64,000 nt of DNA from an uncultured Eubacteriales bacterium. Its GTDB lineage: Bacteria > Bacillota > Clostridia > Christensenellales > Aristaeellaceae. A program made the position numbers and the translations under genes. Below the pieces are notes generated by a model. The model did no database searches. It saw only the letters and a list, made by a program, of their open reading frames with translations, and was not told where the DNA came from. Each line of letters opens with the position of its first letter. The first letter of the stretch is position 1. Where the stretch lies: assembly GCA_902765735.1 (NCBI GenBank), contig CACXBB010000010.1, positions 1 to 64,000 of the forward strand. The letters run 5' to 3'. Of this stretch, positions 51,952-60,796 are shown piece by piece.

Positions 51952-53136
51952 ATGCGCAAGAAGCGGAGGGTGACCGGCAGGTTTTACATATTCCTGCTGC
52001 TGTTGCTGGTGATCGCGTTTCTGATCGCCCGCCCGTTTTTGTTCGGAGGCCCGAGGGTGTCCCAGATCATGATGGCGAACACCCCGCAGGAGCAGACGGT
52101 GGACTGCGTGCTGATCCGCGACGAGCATCTGATCGAGTCGGACTCCACCGCCCGGGTGGAGTACATCGCGCCGGAGAACTCGCTGGTGGCCACCGGGGAC
52201 ATCGTGGCGAACCTGTATACCACCGGCTACTCCGAGAACCTGCTGAACAACCTGGAGGCCACGCGCTCCAAGATACAGGAGTACCACAAGCAGCTGCTCA
52301 ACAACATCGTGGACGCCGACCTGAACCGGCTGGACCAGCTCGTGGACATGATGGCGCTGGAGTTCAAGAACCTCATCACCCACCAGACCACGGGCAACCT
52401 GAAGAACGTCACCGCCCAGCTGGAGACCGCCATGGTCAAGCGGCAGGAGTACCTGAGGCAGAACAAGCGCACCGACAACAAGCTGACCAAGCTCTACGAG
52501 GAAGAAAACGCCCGCATGAGCAGCATACAGTCCTGGCGCAAGGTGGTCAACGCGGACCGGGACGGCGTGGTGTCCTTCTACCTGGACGGCTACGAGAAGG
52601 ACCTGACCCCCGCCACCCTCAAGAGCCTGACCATACAGGACATCCGCTCCGCGCTGGGCGGCGCGCCGCTGGCCACCACGCAGTCCACCCGGCAAAACGG
52701 CATCTGCCGCATCGTGGACCAGGACAAGTGGTACGTGGCGGTGCTCATCGAGGGCAACAACTGGACCCCCATGGTGGGGCAGGACAACTACTACATGATG
52801 ATGGAGGGCTTTGACGATTTGGCCTTCAACGCCGCCGTCACCAGCGTGCAGAAGGACAGCGGCGTCACCCTGGCGGTGTTCGAGGTGGACAACCCCATGG
52901 GGCCGCTGATCTACCTCCGCAGAGGGCGGGCGCAGTTCAGCATCACGCTGCAGGGCCTGGCCGTGCGCACCGAGGCGCTCTACAACGACAACGGCCAGAT
53001 GGGCGTGTGGGTGTACGACGTGCCCGGCGGCACCTTCGTGCCGGTGGAGGTGCTCTCCACCAACGGCAATATCGCCATGATACAGCCCCTCGTGGACGGC
53101 TCGCTGACGCTGGGCCAGACGGTGCTGATCAAATAA
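51952..53136 (+). CDS. HlyD-like membrane protein upstream of yggS/sepF
   Basis: A 394-residue protein with one N-terminal membrane helix (FYIFLLLLLVIAFLIARPFL). An adaptor-like extracytoplasmic region follows: a split lipoyl/beta-barrel core (ARVEYIAPENSLVATGDIVANLYTTG) interrupted by a coiled coil (about 95-190). Proteins of this layout commonly precede yggS and sepF in Clostridia; the role is not established, and no transporter is adjacent. The ATG has only a modest GGGGCGTGG site. Fifteen bases separate it from yggS. Confidence 0.75.
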   Translation: MRKKRRVTGRFYIFLLLLLVIAFLIARPFLFGGPRVSQIMMANTPQEQTVDCVLIRDEHLIESDSTARVEYIAPENSLVATGDIVANLYTTGYSENLLNNLEATRSKIQEYHKQLLNNIVDADLNRLDQLVDMMALEFKNLITHQTTGNLKNVTAQLETAMVKRQEYLRQNKRTDNKLTKLYEEENARMSSIQSWRKVVNADRDGVVSFYLDGYEKDLTPATLKSLTIQDIRSALGGAPLATTQSTRQNGICRIVDQDKWYVAVLIEGNNWTPMVGQDNYYMMMEGFDDLAFNAAVTSVQKDSGVTLAVFEVDNPMGPLIYLRRGRAQFSITLQGLAVRTEALYNDNGQMGVWVYDVPGGTFVPVEVLSTNGNIAMIQPLVDGSLTLGQTVLIK

Positions 53137-53151
53137 GGAAGTTGACGAATC

Positions 53152-53844
53152 ATGAATCAGGAAGCGCTGCTTAAAAACATTTACGAATGGCGGCAGAAAA
53201 TCGGCGAGGCCTCCGCGAAGTGGGGCGGGGCCGAGATCTGCGGCGTCAGCAAGACCATCGACCCGGAGACCATCAACATGGCCTGGGACGGCGGCATACG
53301 CACCCTCGGGGAAAATCGGGTGCAGGAGCTCATGTCCAAGATCGATAGGCTGAATCCCGATTATAAGATCCACCTGATCGGGCAGCTGCAGACCAACAAG
53401 GTCAAGTACATCGTCGATAAGGTGGACATGATACAGTCCGTGGACCGCGACGCCCTGGCCGACGAGATCGACCGCCGCGCCACGGTCGCGGGACGGGTGA
53501 TGCCGGTGCTGGTGCAGGTGAACATCGCCAGAGAGCCCCAGAAGGCGGGCATCGACGAGGAGAGCCTGCTGCCCTTTATCCGGCGGCTGTCCGGCATGCG
53601 GGGGCTGAAGGTCGAGGGCCTGATGGCCATCATGCCCATCGCCGACGATCCCGAGACCGTGCGGCCTTACTTCCGCCGCATGCGGGAATGGTTCGACAGG
53701 CTGAGGGACACGGACATCCCCAACGTGGCGATGAACACGCTGTCCATGGGCATGTCGGACGACTGCCTGGTCGCCTGCCAGGAGGGCGCGACGATGGTGC
53801 GCCTGGGCCGGGCGCTGTTCGGGGAGCGTCACTACAATATATAG
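53152..53844 (+). CDS. yggS: YggS-family PLP homeostasis protein
   Basis: A 230-residue single-domain alanine-racemase-fold protein that binds PLP without known catalysis and balances vitamin B6 and amino acid pools. The PLP lysine is in CGVSKTIDPETI; other marks are GENRVQELMSK, HLIGQLQTNKVKYI, VQVNIAREPQKAG, and the phosphate loop LSMGMSDDCLVACQEGATMVRLGRALFG. In Bacillus it is called YlmE. It lies in the conserved division cluster. Confidence 0.93.
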   Translation: MNQEALLKNIYEWRQKIGEASAKWGGAEICGVSKTIDPETINMAWDGGIRTLGENRVQELMSKIDRLNPDYKIHLIGQLQTNKVKYIVDKVDMIQSVDRDALADEIDRRATVAGRVMPVLVQVNIAREPQKAGIDEESLLPFIRRLSGMRGLKVEGLMAIMPIADDPETVRPYFRRMREWFDRLRDTDIPNVAMNTLSMGMSDDCLVACQEGATMVRLGRALFGERHYNI

Positions 53845-53913
53845 GCAGCCGCGACGATCATTCCGCGGCGTCGATCATCGGATAAACACCGGACTTCAGG
53901 AGGGAAGAGCACT

Positions 53914-54621
53914 ATGGCGCGAAACAAATCCGGCGCTTTCAACCGGCTTTTGAATTTCATCGGCCTGGTGGATGACGGGGATTCCCGCGATACCTACGGG
54001 GAGGAGTACCAGAACGGCAACTACGGACGCCAGGCGGCCTATACGCCCGCCCGGCCGGCGCGCAGCGGCAACGCGAGATCGGCGAGCTCCGCGCGCCAGC
54101 CCCAGCGCCGCAGCCTGCCGGAGCCGCGCCAGAGCCGCTATGACGACCGCTCGGGCAGCCGTTCGGGCTATTCGGACCGCACTCAGGCGGGCTACGACGA
54201 TTATGCCGATGCCAACCGGCGCGCGGCCTCCCGGTTTGACGATGGGGATTATGAGGACTACGGCAGCCGCACGTCCAGCCGGTTCGCCCAGCAGCCGGAG
54301 CGCCGCCCCGTGGCGAATCCGCCCCAGACCCGGCCGCAGAACCGCATGCGCGTCTCCAGCCGATCCCGCACGGTGATGTATTCCCTGCACTCGCTGGAGG
54401 ACTGCTGCGAGGTCATCGACCAGCTCATCGCCAACAACACCGTGGTGCTCACCATGGACGAGCTCGACGGGCGGCTGATGCAGCGCGCCGTGGATACCCT
54501 CTCCGGCGCGGTGTTCGCGCTGCACGCTTCCATCCGCAAGGCCTCCGACCGCACCTACCTGGTTGCGCCCATGTCCGTGGAGGTCAATGACGCATATGAC
54601 GTGGAACGGGGATTCAGGTGA
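53914..54621 (+). CDS. sepF: Cell division protein SepF
   Basis: Links FtsZ filaments to the membrane. The 235-residue protein has an N-terminal amphipathic helix (FNRLLNFIGLVDD) for membrane binding. A long Arg/Ser/Tyr/Asp-rich disordered linker (about 25-145) is longer than in Bacillus. The C-terminal SepF domain (about 150-235) has YSLHSLEDCCEVIDQLIANNTVVL and DTLSGAVFALHASIRKASD. The start follows CAGGAGGG. Confidence 0.92.
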   Translation: MARNKSGAFNRLLNFIGLVDDGDSRDTYGEEYQNGNYGRQAAYTPARPARSGNARSASSARQPQRRSLPEPRQSRYDDRSGSRSGYSDRTQAGYDDYADANRRAASRFDDGDYEDYGSRTSSRFAQQPERRPVANPPQTRPQNRMRVSSRSRTVMYSLHSLEDCCEVIDQLIANNTVVLTMDELDGRLMQRAVDTLSGAVFALHASIRKASDRTYLVAPMSVEVNDAYDVERGFR

Positions 54622-54937
54622 GAGTGCAGAGTACAGAGTACAGAGTGCAGAGTACAGTTTTGGTGCAAATCCCTTCGGGATTTGTTTGATTGAATGCCAT
54701 TTTCAGTCGTCCCGATAAACGGGAATTTAGGGAGTAGGCAGTAGGGAGTAGGGAGTAGGGGCTACGACCTCTCAGTCACAGCCTGCGGCTGTGCCAGCTC
54801 CCCTGGAAGGGGCACCTCATCCGTCATGGCTTCGCCATGCCACCTTCCCCTGAAGGGGAAGGCAACTTATGATCAAAAGAAATCCGAAAGGATTTCTTCC
54901 AAAACTGCACTCTTCACTCTGCACTCTCCACTCTCTG
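54622..54937. repeat. Composite repeat with GAGTGCAGAGTACA ends
   Basis: A 316-base block starting right at the sepF stop. The ends are AGAGTGCAGAGTACAG...CAGTTTTGG and CCAAAACTGCACTC...CACTCTC, inverted to each other. Inside are an AGTAGGGAGTAGGG run (54734-54761) and a CTCTCAGTCACAGCC/CTTCCCCTGAAGGGG block (54770-54865). It separates sepF from yggT in an otherwise compact cluster. Confidence 0.75.
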
Positions 54938-55005
54938 AACCGCGCCTGCATATCGCAATCAATCCCACAATACAATGTCCGCATACGAAAAAGGGGGGTG
55001 TGCCC

Positions 55006-55299
55006 ATGCTGAGTCTGTACACCGTGTTCCGCGCGGGGTCCATGTTCCTGTCGATCATCGAATGGGCCATCGTCATCTACTGCGTGCTCAGCTGGTTTCA
55101 GCCGAGATTCAAGGCGTTCTACATGCTTCGGCAGTTCATCATGCCCTTCGTGTCGCCGTTTCAGAAGCTGTCCATGAAGGTTTCCCGCTACTTCAACGCG
55201 CCGATCGACTTCACCTGCCTGTTCGCCATACTCGCCTTTCAGATCCTCGGGCGGCTGTGGTGGCGACTGTATGTGCTGATCGCCTACGGGATGCGCTGA
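55006..55299 (+). CDS. yggT: YggT-family membrane protein
   Basis: A 97-residue protein with two hydrophobic segments around the family phrase IYCVLSWFQPRF and a second half FNAPIDFTCLFAILAFQILGRLWW. In Firmicutes (YlmG) it is linked to division and septum placement. The ATG at 55006 follows AAGGGGGG; the frame upstream is repeat sequence. Its stop overlaps the start of the next gene by one base. Confidence 0.88.
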   Translation: MLSLYTVFRAGSMFLSIIEWAIVIYCVLSWFQPRFKAFYMLRQFIMPFVSPFQKLSMKVSRYFNAPIDFTCLFAILAFQILGRLWWRLYVLIAYGMR

Positions 55300-56054
55300 T
55301 GGACGACGCGCTGGAGAAAAAGCGCCTGCGGGAGCTGGCGCTGAGGGCGGCCCACACGCGCAGGCCGCAGTTCACGCGCTTTCTGGAGCCCTCGATGCGC
55401 AACGACGCCCGGGCCGCGGCCAACGCTGCCGGGGTCGCCTGCGCGTTCTGCGGGGGCTATGACGGCGCGGAGCGGGTCGTGGCGGCGTTTTATGCCGACG
55501 CGCCACCGGAGCCGTCGGACTATCCGCTGTGCGTCCTGCGGCTTCAGTGGAACGCGAAGTTCTCAAACCCCGGCCACCGGGACCTGCTGGGCGCGGTGAT
55601 GGGGCTGGGGCTGGAGCGGGAGACCGTCGGCGACATCGCCATGGGCACCTTCCGCGGCGCGCCGTGCGCGCACCTGTTCGTCCTCCCGGAGATGGCCGAC
55701 TACGTGCGGGCCAATCTGGATTCGGCGGGCCGGGCCAGCCTTAGGGTCGAGCTTTCACAGGAGACGCCGGAGATCTCCCCGCCGGAGGGCGCGGAGGTGC
55801 GGGTCACGGTGCAGAACGCCCGGCTGGACGCGGTGCTGGCCGCGGGCTGGGGGCTGTCCCGTTCGGAGGCGCAGCGTCTGATCTCCGCCGGGCTGGTGAA
55901 GCTGAACCACGCGCCCAACCTGCACGCCGACGCGCGGGTGGGTAAGGGCGATCTGATCTCCGCCCGGGGCCACGGGCGGCTCAGGGTGCTGTCCGAGGCG
56001 GGCGAATCCCGCCGGGGCCGGCAGGTGCTGATGCTGTTTGTCTACGGAAAATGA
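55299..56054 (+). CDS. S4-domain RNA-binding protein (YlmH family)
   Basis: A 251-residue protein. The N-terminal two thirds are the YlmH core (FTRFLEPSM, VACAFCGGYDGAERVVAAFY, HRDLLGAVMGLGLERETVGDI). The C-terminal S4 domain has DAVLAAGWGLSRSEAQRLISAGLVKLNHAP. Related proteins bind stalled 50S-peptidyl-tRNA complexes. Translation is coupled to yggT by a TGATG overlap. Confidence 0.9.
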   Translation: MDDALEKKRLRELALRAAHTRRPQFTRFLEPSMRNDARAAANAAGVACAFCGGYDGAERVVAAFYADAPPEPSDYPLCVLRLQWNAKFSNPGHRDLLGAVMGLGLERETVGDIAMGTFRGAPCAHLFVLPEMADYVRANLDSAGRASLRVELSQETPEISPPEGAEVRVTVQNARLDAVLAAGWGLSRSEAQRLISAGLVKLNHAPNLHADARVGKGDLISARGHGRLRVLSEAGESRRGRQVLMLFVYGK

Positions 56055-56153
56055 AAATCATGCTAAGAATGGACGGCAAGGCAGGAATTTCGGCCCGGCT
56101 TGTCGAATGATTCACCAAATGATTACATATATACAACGAAAGGAGATCATCCC

Positions 56154-56702
56154 ATGGCGATCAGCGTAAGAGATATCCAGGAGAAGGAGTTTGCGACTCA
56201 GGCGAAGAACGGCTACAATGTCGAAGAGGTGGACGATTTTCTCGATGAGATCGCCGAGCAGCTCTCCACGCTGGTGCGTGAGAACCTGGAGCTGAAGAAG
56301 CAGGCCGACGCGCTGGAGGCCGAGGTGGACGCCGCGAAGCAGGCCGCTGAGGAGGCCGCGAAGAAGACCCCCGAGTACAACGAGAAGGTCTACTTCGACA
56401 ACCTGCAGAAGTCCATGCGCGAGGCCATGATCGGCGCGCAGCGCATCGCCGACGAGACCAAGGCCGAGGCCGAGGCCCAGGCGGCCCAGACCAAGGCCGA
56501 GGCCGAGGACCTGGCCAACGCCACCCTGAACAAGGCCCAGGCCGACGCGGACAAGCTCACTGCCCAGGCGCAGGCCAAGCTGGAGGCCCTGACGGAGCAG
56601 TACGAGGCCATGAAGGCCTCCGCGAAGGCGTTCAAGGCGGACTTCAGCAGCATGATCGAGTCCCAGGCGGCGCTGCTGCGGGACAAGACCAACCTGTTCT
56701 GA
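56154..56702 (+). CDS. divIVA: DivIVA domain protein
   Basis: A 182-residue polar or septal scaffold. The N-terminal membrane-curvature domain has ISVRDIQEKEFATQAKNGYNVEEVDDFLDEI. The rest is a long coiled coil rich in Ala, Glu and Lys. The start follows AAAGGAGATC. It ends just before a MITE whose left end may help terminate transcription. Confidence 0.92.
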   Translation: MAISVRDIQEKEFATQAKNGYNVEEVDDFLDEIAEQLSTLVRENLELKKQADALEAEVDAAKQAAEEAAKKTPEYNEKVYFDNLQKSMREAMIGAQRIADETKAEAEAQAAQTKAEAEDLANATLNKAQADADKLTAQAQAKLEALTEQYEAMKASAKAFKADFSSMIESQAALLRDKTNLF

Positions 56703-56717
56703 TCGTAAACGCAAAAA

Positions 56718-56845
56718 GGGCTGCCTCAAAACGACGACCATACGGTGCAATCCATTCGTAGGGACGCCATTTATGGCGTCCGCGGGCGGCATGAATGCCG
56801 CCCCTACGGCGAATTGCCCGATGCTGGTTCGTTTTGAGACGGCCC
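56718..56845. mobile_element. MITE-like element with GGGCTGCCTCAAAACG ends
   Basis: Inverted 16-base ends (56718-56733, 56830-56845, one mismatch) bound 128 bases with a double GTAGGGACGCC palindrome inside (56757-56807). The A-rich left and T-rich right flanks (AAAAAGGGC...GCCCTTTT) make the whole a terminator-like hairpin after divIVA. Confidence 0.7.
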
Positions 56846-56903
56846 TTTTATCGTGCATAACCCGGGGCGATACTGTCAATCCTTTCCATCGGAGGTGGAG
56901 GGT

Positions 56904-57176
56904 GTGACGGGACGCGACCGGGAGAACATCGAACGACTGATCGCCACGCTGGAGCGCATGCGCCTGGACGAATACGTGGCCCACGTCAGCCGCCGGGGCC
57001 GCCTGGTGTGGGACAACCTGCTCTACGGCGTGTGCCGGGGGCTGGGGTTCACGCTGGGCTTCTCGGTGTTGGGGGCGCTGCTGGCGGTGGTATTGCGGTC
57101 GGTGGTGGTGGACAATATACCGCTGATCGGCGGTTTCCTGGCGGAGGTCATACATGCAATTGAGGCGAGGATGTAG
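56904..57176 (+). CDS. Small membrane protein (DUF5665-like)
   Basis: A 90-residue protein: charged N-terminal helix (RDRENIERLIATLERMRLDEYV) then a glycine-rich hydrophobic segment (LLYGVCRGLGFTLGFSVLGALLAVVL). It resembles DUF5665 proteins, whose function is unknown. It starts at GTG after GGAGGTGG. The last 23 bases overlap lspA, so the two are co-translated. Confidence 0.75.
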   Translation: MTGRDRENIERLIATLERMRLDEYVAHVSRRGRLVWDNLLYGVCRGLGFTLGFSVLGALLAVVLRSVVVDNIPLIGGFLAEVIHAIEARM

Positions 57177-57630
57177 GGGCTGGCAGTGGATGCTGCTGGC
57201 CGTGGCGGCGGACCGGGTCACCAAGGTCATGGCGAAGCGCAGGGTGCTGCGCGGGGCGCTGATCCCCGGGGTCGTCAGCTTTCGCAGCGCGCGCAATTCG
57301 GGCATGGCGTTCTCGATGCTGTCCGGCCACTTCTGGCTTCTGACGGTGTTCACCGCGCTGCTGATCGCGGGCATACTGGCCTACCTGATCAGCCGGCCCG
57401 GGGAATCGCCGCTTCTGCGCGCGGGGCTGTGGCTCATCGCGGGCGGAGGGCTGGGCAACCTGTACGACCGGGTGACCATGGGCTCGGTGATCGACTTCAT
57501 CGAGCTGGATTTCGTGCGCTTCGCCATATTCAACGTGGCGGACGTGTGCATCTGCGCGGGCGCGGCGCTGGTGCTGCTGGCCGCGTGGCGCAGCGAGCGC
57601 GGGAAGGGGCGGACGCATGGCGAGGTTTGA
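57154..57630 (+). CDS. lspA: Lipoprotein signal peptidase
   Basis: Cuts the signal peptide of lipidated prolipoproteins. The 158-residue protein has four membrane helices, SARNSGMAFSML, and the two catalytic Asps in NLYDRVTMGSVIDF and FNVADVCI. The first Asp-rich helix (VAADRVTKVMAKR) is also typical. It overlaps the genes on both sides. Confidence 0.93.
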   Translation: MQLRRGCRGWQWMLLAVAADRVTKVMAKRRVLRGALIPGVVSFRSARNSGMAFSMLSGHFWLLTVFTALLIAGILAYLISRPGESPLLRAGLWLIAGGGLGNLYDRVTMGSVIDFIELDFVRFAIFNVADVCICAGAALVLLAAWRSERGKGRTHGEV

Positions 57631-58519
57631 GCGGACGGCTATCGCGGCGGAGCGCCTGGACGTGTTCGCCGCGGCGCTGGCGGACGTCACGCGCTCCCGG
57701 GCCGGATCTCTCATACGCGACGGCCTGGTGACCGTGGACGGCGTGCCCCAGACCAAGGCGGGCTTCAAGCTGAAGCCCGGCATGGCGGTGGCCGTGGAGG
57801 TGCCGGAGCCGGTGCCGACCTGCGCGCAGGCGGAGGACATACCGCTTGAGATCGTCTATCAGGATCAGGACCTGGCGGTGGTGTTCAAGCCCTCCGGCAT
57901 GGTGGTGCACCCCGCAGCGGGCAACGAGACCGGCACGCTGGTGAACGCGCTGCTGAAGCACCTGGACAACCTGTCGGGCATCGGCGGGGAGATTCGCCCC
58001 GGCATCGTGCACCGCATCGACAAGGACACCTCCGGGCTTCTGCTGGTGGCGAAGAACGACATGGCCCACCTCTCCCTGTCCGAGCAGATCAGGGCCCACA
58101 GCGTGCACCGGGTCTATCGCGCCATCGTGATCGGGGGCTTCAAGGCGGATTCCGGCACCGTGGACGCCCCCATCGGACGGCACCCCACGGACCGCAAGCG
58201 CATGGCCATCGTGCCCGACGGCCGGGAGGCGGTGACCCACTGGTCGGTGCTGGAGCCTCTCAGGGGCGCGACGCTGATCGAGTGCCGCCTGACCACCGGG
58301 CGCACCCACCAGATCCGCGTACATATGGCCTCCATCGGCCATCCCGTGCTGGGCGACCCGGTCTACGGGCCGAAGCGGTCGCCGTATCCCGTCGCCGGGG
58401 GACAGCTGCTGCACGCCTGCCGCATAGGCTTCGTGCATCCTCGCACCGGCGAGGAGATGATTTTCGAGGCCCCGCCGGAGGAGCGCTTTACCATGTGGCT
58501 GGAGAAGCTCAGAGGATAG
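57617..58519 (+). CDS. rluD: RluD-type rRNA pseudouridine synthase
   Basis: Makes pseudouridines in large-subunit rRNA. The 300-residue enzyme has an N-terminal S4 domain (RLDVFAAALADVTRSRAGSLIRDGLVTVDG). The catalytic motif is HRIDKDTSGLLLVAKND, and GRTHQIRVHMASIGHPVLGDPVYG is also typical of the family. It is the last gene of the cluster and overlaps lspA by 14 bases. Confidence 0.93.
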   Translation: MARFERTAIAAERLDVFAAALADVTRSRAGSLIRDGLVTVDGVPQTKAGFKLKPGMAVAVEVPEPVPTCAQAEDIPLEIVYQDQDLAVVFKPSGMVVHPAAGNETGTLVNALLKHLDNLSGIGGEIRPGIVHRIDKDTSGLLLVAKNDMAHLSLSEQIRAHSVHRVYRAIVIGGFKADSGTVDAPIGRHPTDRKRMAIVPDGREAVTHWSVLEPLRGATLIECRLTTGRTHQIRVHMASIGHPVLGDPVYGPKRSPYPVAGGQLLHACRIGFVHPRTGEEMIFEAPPEERFTMWLEKLRG

Positions 58520-58525
58520 AGCTTA

Positions 58526-58903
58526 TTAAGAGTGGAGAGTGAAGAGTGGAGAGTGGAGATGCAAATGCCTGGGGACGGAACAAAGAACCTCTTCGCCTCA
58601 CTGCGTTCGGCACCTCCCACTCCCTCCGTCTCGGCTTCGCCGAGCCACCTCCCTCTAAGAGGGAGGCATGACGGGGAGGCAAGGGGGCTACGGCATAAGC
58701 GCGGCAGCCTTTGCCTTCCCCTTCAGGGGAAGGTGGCATGGCGAAGCCATGACGGATGAGGTGCCCCTCCCAGGGGAGCTGGCACAGCACAGCCGCAGGC
58801 TGTGACTGAGAGGTTGTTATCCTCCGGAATAATATGCCAAACCGCATACCTTCGTTCTCAGGCATTCCAAAACTCCACTCTCCACTCTGCACTCTCCACT
58901 CTA
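58526..58903. repeat. Large composite repeat with GAGTGGAGAGTG ends
   Basis: The left end is AGAGTGGAGAGTGAAGAGTGGAG, and the right end CCACTCTCCACTCTGCACTCTCCACTC its inverse. Inside are a CTCCCTCTAAGAGGGAGG hairpin and a CTTCCCCTTCAGGGGAAGG block ending in CTGTGACTGAGAGG, the reverse of the block at 54770-54865. No gene is supported here. Confidence 0.75.
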
Positions 58904-58917
58904 TTTTCGGGCTTTGC

Positions 58918-58993
58918 CCGAAAAAAAAACGCCCGGACGCCGCCGCAGGGGGAGCGGCGGAGCGGGAACGGCACTTCCCGCCTTGACGTCCGG
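58918..58993 (-). terminator. Terminator of the cobalamin riboswitch transcript
   Basis: On the minus strand an outer CCGGACG/CGTCCGG stem (58986-58992, 58933-58939) encloses further GC hairpins, including CCGCCGC/GCGGCGG, and is followed by nine T. It lies about 190 bases after the riboswitch, with no convincing gene between. Confidence 0.7.
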
Positions 58994-59183
58994 AACCGAT
59001 GGATCGCCGCGTCGTCGGGTACCAGTCCGGCGCGCGGGCATGAAAATCGGGATATACCGGCTCAAGCCCGCATATCCCGTGGTATACGTCTCTCCGACAG
59101 GCTCGCGGCGGCAACCGCGACCCCTCCGGGTCAATCGCGCAGGACATATCTTTCTTGAGGCCGAAGAAAACGATACTTGATTC

Positions 59184-59343
59184 GCAGGCAGGTCTTCTGA
59201 CTCGGGTTCATCGCGCCGCGCGCCTTCTCAGCTTGCACCAATGGCATCTGCGCGCCGCTCGCCCATACAGCAGCGGTCCTGTCGGGGATTCGCACCCCGT
59301 TCCCTTTTGATCTGACGGTTGCCAGAACCTGTGAATTTCCCGA
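59184..59343 (-). promoter_or_regulatory. Cobalamin (B12) riboswitch
   Basis: Read on the minus strand, the sequence has the class hallmarks in order: AGGTTCTGG near the 5' end, GGGAACGGGGTGCGAATCCCCGAC with the GAATCCCCGAC arm, CCGCTGCTGT (B12-box region), GCCATTGG, AAGCTGAGAAGGC, and the closing AGTCAGAAGACCTGCCTGC. The fold looks complete. Downstream (58994-59183) no transporter or cobalamin gene starts. A short frame from 59147 (ATG) has a weak site and no recognisable product. Confidence 0.9.
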
Positions 59344-59362
59344 TATTCAATTATCCTTACCT

Positions 59363-59391
59363 ATAATAGCACAAACCGTCCCGTTTGTAAA
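59363..59391 (-). promoter_or_regulatory. Promoter of the cobalamin riboswitch transcript
   Basis: On the minus strand TTTACA (59386-59391) and TATTAT (59363-59368) are 17 bases apart, placing the start of transcription just ahead of the aptamer. Confidence 0.65.
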
Positions 59392-59426
59392 GCCCGTATC
59401 CGTTCCGTAAAGAAATGAAAAAAGCA

Positions 59427-59455
59427 TTGACAAGATATTTCTGAAATGATATAAT
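59427..59455 (+). promoter_or_regulatory. Consensus promoter of the lysozyme-like gene
   Basis: TTGACA (59427-59432) and TATAAT (59450-59455) with 17 bases between match the sigma-A consensus fully. It is divergent from the riboswitch promoter. Confidence 0.85.
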
Positions 59456-59507
59456 TATTACAAAAATATGAAACATTGAATACAGAAATATCAATTGAGG
59501 TACGGAT

Positions 59508-60749
59508 ATGAGTGAGAAAAGGATGCGCGCGCTGACGGTTCTGCTGATGGCGGCGCTTTTGATGGGCATGGCACCGTCGGCGCTGGCCGCGGGCTTCAAG
59601 GCCGTGGTGAAGAGCAAGGAGATGAAGGTCTACTCGCAGGATTCCGGCCACGAGCTGATCGGCATCGTGCCCATGGACGAGACCGTCACGGTGAAGGCCT
59701 ACTCCGGCGACGCGGCGCTGATCTCCTACAACGGCCACACGGGCGTAGCGAGGGTGAGCGACATGGCGGCGGTGACAAGCGGCAGCGCGTCGGAAACCGC
59801 GTCGCAGCAGGCGGTCAGCGGGGATTCCGCGACCGTGGTGACCACCAAGGCGGCGAAGGTGTACAGGAAGGCCAGCGCCAAGTCCGACTACGTGACCGTG
59901 AAGAAGGGCACGAAGCTCAAGCTGCTGTCCGTGAACGGCAAGTACGCGAAGGTGAAGCGCGGCGGCACGGTGGGCTACATCAGGACCGGCAGCCTGAGCG
60001 CGAACGGTACCGACCAGCAGGTCGCCGCGGAGAACACCGTGTCCACCGGCTCTGAGGACGTGCAGAAGTACGACCGCAAGGCCGTGGTGACCACCCGCCA
60101 GTGCCGGGTGTACGCGCGCCCCAGCACGTCCAGTGACTACGTCAGCGTCGAGAAGGGCGCGAAGCTCACGCTGCTGGCCACCAAGGGCAGCTGCGCCATG
60201 GTGGAGCGCAACGGCAAAGTGGGCTACATGGACAAGGCCGACCTGACCGAGGACGCGGAGAGCAGCGCGGTCCGGACTGCGGACAACGCCGCCGACAGCA
60301 AGGTGGACCTCTCCGGCAACAACGAGCAGATCGTGTTCAAATTCCTCACGAAGACCATGGGCTACAACACCGCCGCGGCCTGCGGCGTGATGGCCAACAT
60401 CAAGTATGAATCCGGCTACAAGCCCACCTCCGGCGGCGACCGGGGCTCCAGCTACGGCATCGTGCAGTGGCACCTGGGGCGCAAGACCCGCCTGCAGGAC
60501 TGGTGCAGCGCCAACGGCTTCGACTACACCACCCTGGAGGGCCAGCTCTACTACCTGGCCTACGAGCTCAAGAACCGCTATCCGGCGGTGCACAAGCGGC
60601 TGCTGGCCGTGAGCAACGACGAGCAGGGCGCCTACGACGCCGGCTACGATTTCTGCTATAACTTCGAGGCCCCCGCCAATCGCGCGGGACAGTCCGTCAC
60701 CCGGGGCAATTACGCCAGGGAGACGCTGTGGAATCGGTATAAGACCTGA
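59508..60749 (+). CDS. Secreted SH3/phage-tail-lysozyme-like wall hydrolase
   Basis: A 413-residue protein with a signal peptide (MRALTVLLMAALLMGMAPSALA). Three SH3-like repeats follow (about 28-80, 105-165, 185-245), the last two marked by VYRKASAKSDYVTVKKGTKL and VYARPSTSSDYVSVEKGAKL. The C-terminal 145 residues resemble a phage-tail lysozyme domain: FKFLTKTMGYNTAAACGVMANIKYESGYKP, GDRGSSYGIVQWH. It probably cuts the cell's own peptidoglycan. The start follows TTGAGG. Confidence 0.85.
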   Translation: MSEKRMRALTVLLMAALLMGMAPSALAAGFKAVVKSKEMKVYSQDSGHELIGIVPMDETVTVKAYSGDAALISYNGHTGVARVSDMAAVTSGSASETASQQAVSGDSATVVTTKAAKVYRKASAKSDYVTVKKGTKLKLLSVNGKYAKVKRGGTVGYIRTGSLSANGTDQQVAAENTVSTGSEDVQKYDRKAVVTTRQCRVYARPSTSSDYVSVEKGAKLTLLATKGSCAMVERNGKVGYMDKADLTEDAESSAVRTADNAADSKVDLSGNNEQIVFKFLTKTMGYNTAAACGVMANIKYESGYKPTSGGDRGSSYGIVQWHLGRKTRLQDWCSANGFDYTTLEGQLYYLAYELKNRYPAVHKRLLAVSNDEQGAYDAGYDFCYNFEAPANRAGQSVTRGNYARETLWNRYKT

Positions 60750-60756
60750 CGACAAA

Positions 60757-60793
60757 ACAAAAGCCACCGGCAAATCGTCCGGTGGCCTTTTCG
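60757..60793. terminator. Bidirectional terminator
   Basis: GCCACCGG and CCGGTGGC pair around an eight-base loop, with AAAACAAAA before and CTTTTCG after, between two convergent genes. Confidence 0.8.
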
Positions 60794-60796
60794 ATG

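Noticed and set aside
58509-59147. A 212-codon minus-strand frame downstream of the B12 riboswitch
   Set aside because: Most of it runs through a terminator and dispersed repeats, and its translation is low-complexity Arg/Pro/Ser. Only the first 50 or so codons could conceivably be real.
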